From NCBI GenBank assembly GCA_938009335.1, contig CALLHT010000240.1:1-18128 (forward strand): a stretch of DNA of 18,128 nucleotides, in the 5' to 3' direction. The stretch comes from an uncultured Rhizobiaceae group bacterium (GTDB taxonomy: Bacteria; Pseudomonadota; Alphaproteobacteria; Rhizobiales; Rhizobiaceae). This document shows positions 14,032 to 18,128 of this stretch, one piece after another; the first letter of the stretch is position 1, and every line of letters starts with the position of its first letter. Below the pieces are notes generated by a model. It saw only the letters and a program-made list of their open reading frames with translations, did no database searches and was not told the origin of the DNA. The position numbers were made by a program, and so were the translations under genes.

Positions 14032-15000
14032 TCAGTAGGTAAGTGAAATTACGGACCCGTCTCGCTCAATTGTTACTGCTGTTGTGTCAATTGATATGAC
14101 TTTCCAACCGCCACGCAATTCGGAGCCGATGCTCGCGACAATTCCATCGTTAAAAATAACTGATGGATTAGCATCCAACCAAACCGTAGCGATCTTTGGC
14201 AGGTCCTTATTCACACCTTGACGGTTAACGTCTCTTATCAAAGATGGGAAATTTGGGTTGGAGTCGTACCATTGAAGAAAATTCGTCCAACGCGGAAGTT
14301 CATTGTCAGAGATAGTGCCAAACACGCGAAGTGATCCTGTCGCGGTGGGAGAAACTCTTAAGCGATGATTCAATTTAAGATCTTCAAGTTTTGTTCGGGC
14401 AGTCCAGGAAAACGATTCCAGCTTACCCTTCTCGCTTGTTGGTTCCACGCCCAATAGACGCTCTGTTTGCGTGTTGATGCCCGTGTGAATCGCGGAGAAC
14501 GCATTGGAACTTGCATCTGCAACGCCAACTGCTAGATTTGAGAACAAGTTGTAGGCGATGGGTAAGATGGCAAGCAAGCAAACAACCGCCAATACTTTCA
14601 TGCTGAAAGCGCCAAGCGATTTTGGATCAGCAAAGCGGGTAACGCAAATACCTGAATCTCCGCAATAGAAAATCTCTCCCGAGCTGAGTTCGGCATATTG
14701 ACCGACTTCTACCGCGTCACCGTTTTCAAGCGTAATAGTATCTTGCACAGGAGACACTCGGATTTGCTTCATTGGATTGCTGGGAAGATCAATGTTAGCG
14801 TGTTTGTCTGCGACAGGGTCAGCAAAAAGTACGATTGAGTTGTCTTTAGCCGAACCAACGCTGAATGCACCAGACTCAAGCATCATACATGCGCCGGAAT
14901 GGTGACCGGACACAATATCAAGTTGGTACTTCCCTGCATTGCGAACTGTATCGCCTGCATTCCGTATTAAGTTCACAGTGTCGATTTTTGATCGATCCAT
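14032..15000 (-). CDS. sctD: T3SS inner-membrane ring protein SctD (YscD/Y4yQ-like, FHA domain)
   Basis: From the ATG at 15000 this is 322 residues: an FHA-type domain at about 25-123 (YQLDIVSGHHSGACMMLESGAFSVGSAKDNSIVL...ADKHANI), one membrane segment at about 135-157 (VLAVVCLLAILPIAYNLF), and a periplasmic part of about 165 residues. This is the SctD design; it forms the outer ring of the inner-membrane complex and contacts SctK in the cytosol. Arg and Ser of phosphothreonine-binding FHA domains are missing (VGS and DKHA), as usual for SctD. Longer frames start at 15024 and at a GTG at 15063, but the latter lies in the hairpin at 15043-15061. Ribosome sites are weak for all, so the start is tentative. 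Confidence 0.88.
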   Translation of the reverse strand: MDRSKIDTVNLIRNAGDTVRNAGKYQLDIVSGHHSGACMMLESGAFSVGSAKDNSIVLFADPVADKHANIDLPSNPMKQIRVSPVQDTITLENGDAVEVGQYAELSSGEIFYCGDSGICVTRFADPKSLGAFSMKVLAVVCLLAILPIAYNLFSNLAVGVADASSNAFSAIHTGINTQTERLLGVEPTSEKGKLESFSWTARTKLEDLKLNHRLRVSPTATGSLRVFGTISDNELPRWTNFLQWYDSNPNFPSLIRDVNRQGVNKDLPKIATVWLDANPSVIFNDGIVASIGSELRGGWKVISIDTTAVTIERDGSVISLTY

Positions 15001-15030
15001 TGACTGACGCACTTCTTTTAGCATTTGTAT

Positions 15031-15061
15031 AAAAAGGCTTGCGGCTCGGCAAAACCGAGCC
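15031..15061 (-). terminator. Hairpin between the needle-like gene and sctD, possible attenuator
   Basis: On the minus strand GGCTCGG (15061-15055) pairs with CCGAGCC (15049-15043) around a 5-nt loop. A run of five T (15035-15031) follows after 7 nt. The stem is strong but the T-run is displaced, which suggests partial termination or 3' end protection of the needle-like mRNA, so that the filament subunit exceeds SctD. Confidence 0.6.
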
Positions 15062-15077
15062 ACAAAATTCGAATAGC

Positions 15078-15263
15078 TTAGCTTGGACGCTGCTTAAGAG
15101 CGTACAGGTCAGCACCTTTTTTCGTAGTAATTGTAAGTGTTTGGTTGGCTTCGCGAATTGCGAGGTCAAACGCCTCGTTCAAACGCGCGTTACCAGCGCC
15201 ACCACCACTGATGCCACCGCCGCCACCTAGAGCTGCCGGATCTACTGCGTTATTACCGTTCAT
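15078..15263 (-). CDS. Candidate T3SS needle/pilus subunit, copy 2 (61 aa)
   Basis: A 61-residue protein with a Gly-rich N-terminus (AALGGGGGISGGGAGNARL) and a helical C-terminal half (NEAFDLAIREANQTLTITTKKGADLYALKQRPS). It is paralogous to the protein at 1723-1908 (25 of 39 C-terminal residues identical; both 61 residues). It lies next to sctD, the place I recall for nopA, the rhizobial pilus subunit gene, beside y4yQ. Lack of a signal peptide, small size and strong expression signals (AAGGAG before the ATG, TATATT -10 box, downstream hairpin) fit a filament subunit. No other needle candidate is visible in the window. Needle identity remains inference. Confidence 0.75.
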   Translation of the reverse strand: MNGNNAVDPAALGGGGGISGGGAGNARLNEAFDLAIREANQTLTITTKKGADLYALKQRPS

Positions 15264-15288
15264 AACTAACTCCTTTATCTATTGTACT

Positions 15289-15337
15289 AATATAGCACCG
15301 TATCTTCTCTGTTTTTCGGGAATTTCTACTTACGTAT
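15289..15337 (-). promoter_or_regulatory. Promoter and activator site D for the needle-like gene and sctD
   Basis: On the minus strand TACGTAAGTAG ends at 15327, and a -10-like TATATT lies at 15294-15289. The distance from the G of GTAG (15330) to the -10 box is 36 nt, identical to site B. The right half (AAATTCC) departs from the GTAGTTACT form of sites A-C. Confidence 0.5.
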
Positions 15338-15357
15338 AGAAAATCATGATTACTTGG

Positions 15358-15987
15358 TTAATTGCCAACAACTCCATAGCGAATTACTTTGACATCAACT
15401 TTCTTCTCACTCAGATTCTTTTTGAATGAGTCAATGATCAACTCGATGTTTGCAATATATGGAACAGAGCCATTGATGATGACTGAATTGCTCTCTTCGA
15501 CAAAAGACATGGTGTAGGAATTGCTCTCGATACCGGCTTGTTCAGCCGCCTTTTCAAGGTCTCTGAATTTCATTGAGCCAAGATAGACCACACGGTTTGC
15601 TACTTCAGAACCAACAGAGACAAAAAGCTGCTTCTTTTGGAAGTGCCATTTGAGGTCAAACTGTTCAGCAATCTGAGGCATGATTTTACGAATGTCAGAC
15701 GGAAGCACTGCTTTTTTCAAAGTACCGCGAACTCTTTTTGATAGAGAAAGCTGATACCCACTGCGACGGGCAGCCTGTTTAAGAAAAACTGGGAGTGATT
15801 GTTCCAACACATGAACTTGAGGTTCAGTGATGGCTTGCTGTTCTTCCTCAGCCACATATGAAAAATTTACAGACGTACTGGGAGTAAGCGAAACCTGCTT
15901 ATCCATCGCGTACGCCGCTGAAGCGAAAGACGCAAGGGTAGTACTTGCCAATGCAATACTAACAGTTATGGAGCGAATATTGGCCAT
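15358..15987 (-). CDS. N-terminal secretin subunit of the T3SS (SctC1/RhcC1-like)
   Basis: This 209-residue protein has a cleavable signal peptide (cleavage probably AYA-M at 27/28) and then two small secretin N-domains. The N0-like part spans about 55-130 (VLEQSLPVFLKQAARRSGYQLSLSKRVRGTLKKAVLPSD...WHFQKKQLFVS) and the N1-like part about 131-205 (YLGSMKFRDLEKAAEQAGI...VEESNSVIINGSVPYIANIELIIDSF). The protein stops there: the secretin pore domain is absent. In rhizobia the secretin is split into RhcC1 (this part) and RhcC2 (pore), so I read this as an intact RhcC1-type subunit, not a truncation. No RhcC2 is in the window. It begins 1 nt after the regulator gene, so the two are translationally coupled. 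Confidence 0.87.
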   Translation of the reverse strand: MANIRSITVSIALASTTLASFASAAYAMDKQVSLTPSTSVNFSYVAEEEQQAITEPQVHVLEQSLPVFLKQAARRSGYQLSLSKRVRGTLKKAVLPSDIRKIMPQIAEQFDLKWHFQKKQLFVSVGSEVANRVVYLGSMKFRDLEKAAEQAGIESNSYTMSFVEESNSVIINGSVPYIANIELIIDSFKKNLSEKKVDVKVIRYGVVGN

Positions 15988-15988
15988 C

Positions 15989-16687
15989 TTACTGTGCCGC
16001 CAATTCTGGAATCTGCTCTTGCTGGGGCATTGTGGTTGCTCCTAGATGAGAAATCCCCAAAGACCGTGCCACCCGGACAAGTTCGCTCAATGTGTTCGAT
16101 GTGGTTTTGCGGCGAATGTTCAATCGATGTGCTTCTACAGTCCTTACTGAAAGATCGAAATGATTTGCAATTTCTTTGTTGCACAATCCATTCGCCAGAA
16201 GAGAAAGGATCTCGAGTTCGCGACTGGTCAGGCCGTAGGCATTGGTTGCATCGTTGGACACTTTACCTACCTTGAACAAGGCTTCAGCTAAGTTACCAGA
16301 CATAAAGCAACCGTTCTCTACGACGGTTCTAACTGCAATACTGTACTCACCTGATTGCGCATGTTGTCCGATAAAACCATCAGTTCCGCTGCGATGGAAT
16401 TCCTGCAACAGGGAAAGATCAGAAATGATGTGACATACAACCACTTTTCGATCTTCATCCGTCTCTTTGTACTTGGAGATCAGATTAAAGATGTCGGCAC
16501 CTGGCATCACCGAATTGATCAACATAACCTGATGTTCAGTGTTTTGGCATGCCTGCAAAGCAGAGTCAGCATCACCAGCCTCGGCAACAACCTCACAAGA
16601 ATCCAACACTTCCAAAAATTGACGCAATCCTTCGCGAACAATTGGATGCGGATCAACAACCAATACTTTAATCTTCTCTAAAGACAC
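15989..16687 (-). CDS. LuxR/NarL-type response regulator with a degenerate receiver domain
   Basis: This 232-residue protein has a receiver-like domain (1-130) and a LuxR-type HTH (152-211: YGLTSRELEILSLLANGLCNKEIANHFDLSVRTVEAHRLNIRRK). The receiver lacks the chemistry for phosphorylation: the acceptor Asp is N58 (VMLINSVMPG), the acidic pair is D12-P13, and the conserved Lys is Q108 (GTDGFIGQ). It likely acts without phosphotransfer, by another signal, partner or simply dose. No kinase gene is present. Being in the cluster and coupled to the secretin gene, it is the obvious candidate activator of the T3SS promoters. GTG start at 16687, with GGAG 6 nt upstream. Confidence 0.93.
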   Translation of the reverse strand: MSLEKIKVLVVDPHPIVREGLRQFLEVLDSCEVVAEAGDADSALQACQNTEHQVMLINSVMPGADIFNLISKYKETDEDRKVVVCHIISDLSLLQEFHRSGTDGFIGQHAQSGEYSIAVRTVVENGCFMSGNLAEALFKVGKVSNDATNAYGLTSRELEILSLLANGLCNKEIANHFDLSVRTVEAHRLNIRRKTTSNTLSELVRVARSLGISHLGATTMPQQEQIPELAAQ

Positions 16688-16761
16688 ACCTTACTCCAAT
16701 ACTGAACAGTGTTTCACATCGGCACTTAAACGACCGTTTGGTGTTCAATATTCAAGAATCG

Positions 16762-16775
16762 TGCCAACTACCTAT
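16762..16775 (-). promoter_or_regulatory. Possible activator site E upstream of the regulator gene
   Basis: On the minus strand ATAGGTAGTTGGCACGA resembles site A (TTAGGTAGTTATTGCGA). If real it would imply self-regulation. No -10 box is found at the 36-nt distance seen elsewhere, so this is weaker than sites A, B and D. Confidence 0.35.
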
Positions 16776-16830
16776 TCAAGTCAGTAATGTGATTGTGAGC
16801 GTTGCGTATTTTTCAGCAAGTCTTGTGCCA

Positions 16831-16861
16831 AAAAAGAAGCCTTCGGAAGTATCCGAAGGCT
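16831..16861 (-). terminator. Rho-independent terminator after the collagen-like gene
   Basis: On the minus strand AGCCTTCGGA (16861-16852) pairs perfectly with TCCGAAGGCT (16847-16838) around a 4-nt loop, followed by TCTTTTT. It isolates the collagen-like gene from the regulator gene. Confidence 0.9.
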
Positions 16862-16899
16862 CCAGTGATTTGACCATTCTACCCGTTGATTGGGTTTTA

Positions 16900-16919
16900 G
16901 TGGGGGCCTACGCCCCCAC
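16900..16919. repeat. GC-rich inverted repeat in the 3' region of the collagen-like gene
   Basis: GTGGGGGC (16900-16907) and GCCCCCAC (16912-16919) form a perfect 8-bp stem with a 4-nt loop, 17 nt after the collagen-like stop codon. There is no T-run on either side, so it may stabilise the 3' end or support the terminator 38 nt further on. Confidence 0.7.
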
Positions 16920-16935
16920 CGTTTGTTACTTCAGA

Positions 16936-18128
16936 TTAGAACGAGTTATTTGAAAACTCTTGTGTCCGATCAACTACTTGCTGAGTTGATGAAACTGCGA
17001 GATTGATACCTTTCCCGGAGTCTACATCTTTACCAAGCATTTGAACCAGCTGCTGGAGGATCAAAACGATCTGTTGAAGAACGTCTTGAGTTCCATTTCC
17101 AACGTTGCTCTGTGCAGCTGGGGCTGCAGGAGCTGCTGGAGCAGAGATCGACACTGGCTGTGACACAGGAGCAAAGCTTTGTGAAGACGAGCTGGAAGCC
17201 GATACGTCAGATGATACAGCTTGGATCAAGTTCTGAAGTAGTGAAGAGATCTGTCCCAGCATTGCAGAAACGTCATTCGTTTGAGCTGAGCTGCTTGATC
17301 CGAATGAGATGTTGCTGTTTTGAACAGCTGTATCAACATTCGTCTTAGCAGAGTTGATCTGGTTCACTAGGCCTGTGAAGGCTGCTTGCGGACGACCACC
17401 ACCAATAAATACTGGTTGTTTTGGTCCAGCAGGGATTGCCTGTTGGATAACGATGGTCGGAGATGCTCCAGGATGTCCTTTTGGACCTTTTGCACCGCGT
17501 TCGCCTTGAGCACCCTGAGCACCTGTAGCACCGCGCTCGCCTTGAGCACCGGTTGCGCCTGTTGCGCCAGTAGCACCACGGTCACCTTTAGCGCCTTGGG
17601 CACCAGTTGCACCGCGTTCACCTTGAGCACCAGTTGCGCCTGTAGCACCACGGTCACCTTTAGCGCCTTGAGCACCAGTTGCACCGCGTTCACCTTGAGC
17701 ACCAGTTGCGCCAGTAGCACCACGGTCACCTTTAGCGCCTTGTGCGCCTGTAGCACCGCGTTCACCTTGAGCACCTGTTGCGCCAGTAGCACCTTTAGCG
17801 CCCTGAGCACCTGTGGCACCGCGTTCACCTTGAGCACCAGTTGCGCCAGTAGCACCACGGTCACCTTTAGCGCCTTGAGCACCAGTTGCACCGCGTTCAC
17901 CTTGAGCACCAGTTGCGCCTGTTGCGCCAGTAGCACCTTTAGCGCCCTGAGCACCTGTAGCGCCACGTTCACCTTGAGCACCTGTAGCACCAGTTGCGCC
18001 AGTAGCACCTTTAGCGCCCTGAGCACCTGTAGCGCCACGTTCACCTTGAGCACCTGTAGCACCAGTTGCGCCAGTAGCACCTTTAGCGCCCTGAGCACCT
18101 GTAGCGCCACGTTCACCTTGAGCACCTG
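16936..18128 (-). CDS. Collagen-like (Gly-X-Y) repeat protein, C-terminal part, runs off the right edge
   Basis: From 18126 to 17461 the minus strand encodes 74 consecutive Gly-X-Y triplets without a break (mainly GAQ, GER, GAT, GAK, GDR; ending GPK-GHP-GAS). A 174-residue tail follows to the stop at 16936. No start codon is in frame within the repeats, so the gene begins beyond the edge. The tail begins PTIVIQQAIPAGPKQPVF and has two similar amphipathic helices (DVSAMLGQISSLLQNLIQAVSSDV and DVLQQIVLILQQLVQMLGKDV) separated by a Ser/Ala/Pro linker. It has no Cys, Trp or Tyr. Bacterial collagen-like proteins form triple helices, often on surfaces or in secreted filaments; the helices could be a trimerisation or membrane-active part. 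Whether it is a T3SS substrate is unknown. The GTG at 17367, in frame, is a Val inside the gene. Confidence 0.93.
   Translation of the reverse strand, partial: GAQGERGATGAQGAKGATGATGATGAQGERGATGAQGAKGATGATGATGAQGERGATGAQGAKGATGATGATGAQGERGATGAQGAKGDRGATGATGAQGERGATGAQGAKGATGATGAQGERGATGAQGAKGDRGATGATGAQGERGATGAQGAKGDRGATGATGAQGERGATGAQGAKGDRGATGATGATGAQGERGATGAQGAQGERGAKGPKGHPGASPTIVIQQAIPAGPKQPVFIGGGRPQAAFTGLVNQINSAKTNVDTAVQNSNISFGSSSSAQTNDVSAMLGQISSLLQNLIQAVSSDVSASSSSSQSFAPVSQPVSISAPAAPAAPAAQSNVGNGTQDVLQQIVLILQQLVQMLGKDVDSGKGINLAVSSTQQVVDRTQEFSNNSF
17461..18126 (-). repeat. 72-bp tandem repeats encoding collagen triplets
   Basis: The triplets fall into a higher-order unit, GAQ-GER-GAT-GAQ-GAK-(GAT or GDR)-GAT-GAT. 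Units start at 18126, 18054, 17982, 17910, 17838, 17775, 17703, 17631 and 17550: mostly 72 bp, once 63 and once 81. The first two complete units (18126-18055 and 18054-17983) are identical at DNA level, while later ones differ by synonymous changes and GDR substitutions. This points to recent expansion at the N-terminal side. Confidence 0.9.

Noticed and set aside
15358..15987. Secretin gene truncated by mutation
   Set aside because: No pore-domain remnant follows in any frame and the layout matches the naturally split rhizobial secretin.
16936..17367. Separate 143-residue gene starting at GTG 17367
   Set aside because: The frame is open upstream and continuous with the collagen repeats, and there is no ribosome site before the GTG; it is the tail of a larger protein.
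17367..18125. Minus-strand frame of 252 residues rich in Leu, Val, Ala and Lys
   Set aside because: It is an out-of-phase reading of the Gly-X-Y repeats; the neighbouring phase gives 74 perfect collagen triplets and continues into the tail.
1..18128. CRISPR array, tRNA, rRNA or insertion sequence
   Set aside because: The only tandem repeats are the coding collagen repeats; I saw no spacer-repeat pattern, tRNA-like cloverleaf or intact transposase with terminal repeats.

Overview
The window is the core of a non-flagellar type III secretion system (T3SS) with secreted-protein genes on both flanks. I infer an alphaproteobacterium, probably host-associated and marine. The reasons are the rhizobial-type layout (secretin split into a separate N-terminal subunit; sctI-J-K-L-N-O-Q-R-S-T-U in one run; a small needle-like gene next to sctD), the moderate GC content and the eukaryote-like collagen repeat protein. 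Pseudovibrio-type bacteria would fit, but that is a guess.

Layout, mostly on the minus strand and read right to left. (1) From beyond the right edge to 16936 runs the C-terminal part of a collagen-like protein: 74 uninterrupted Gly-X-Y triplets, then a 174-residue Ser/Gln/Ala-rich tail. A hairpin and a terminator follow. (2) 16687-15358 holds a LuxR-type regulator with a degenerate receiver domain, coupled to an N-terminal secretin subunit (SctC1/RhcC1-like). (3) 15263-14032 holds a 61-residue candidate needle subunit and sctD, separated by a hairpin and closed by a terminator. (4) 13904-10848 holds a possible SctX-SctY pair and sctV. (5) 10684-2251 is one long operon: a small unknown gene, then sctI, J, K, L, N, O, Q, R, S, T and U. 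(6) 1723-1908, on the plus strand, is a second 61-residue needle-like gene with its own terminator, divergent from a CxxxCxxCC (YkgJ-type) protein gene at 1440-721. (7) The left edge holds the 5' end of a secreted protein with a 60-residue signal peptide, on the minus strand.

How it works together: SctD and SctJ form the inner-membrane rings. SctR, S, T, U and V form the export apparatus. SctN, L, K, Q and O form the ATPase and sorting platform. SctI is the inner rod, and SctC1 supplies the N-terminal part of the outer-membrane secretin. The secretin pore subunit, a needle-length ruler (SctP), a gatekeeper and classical translocators are not visible here. A repeated TAAGTAGTTA-like element precedes several of the transcription units. 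At three of them it lies 36-37 nt upstream of a possible -10 box, which suggests one shared activator, possibly the regulator encoded in the cluster.

Most notable: SctU lacks the NPTH self-cleavage motif (RGFD sits in its place); the needle-like gene is duplicated at the two ends of the cluster; the regulator has lost its phospho-acceptor aspartate; and a collagen-like secreted protein adjoins the system.
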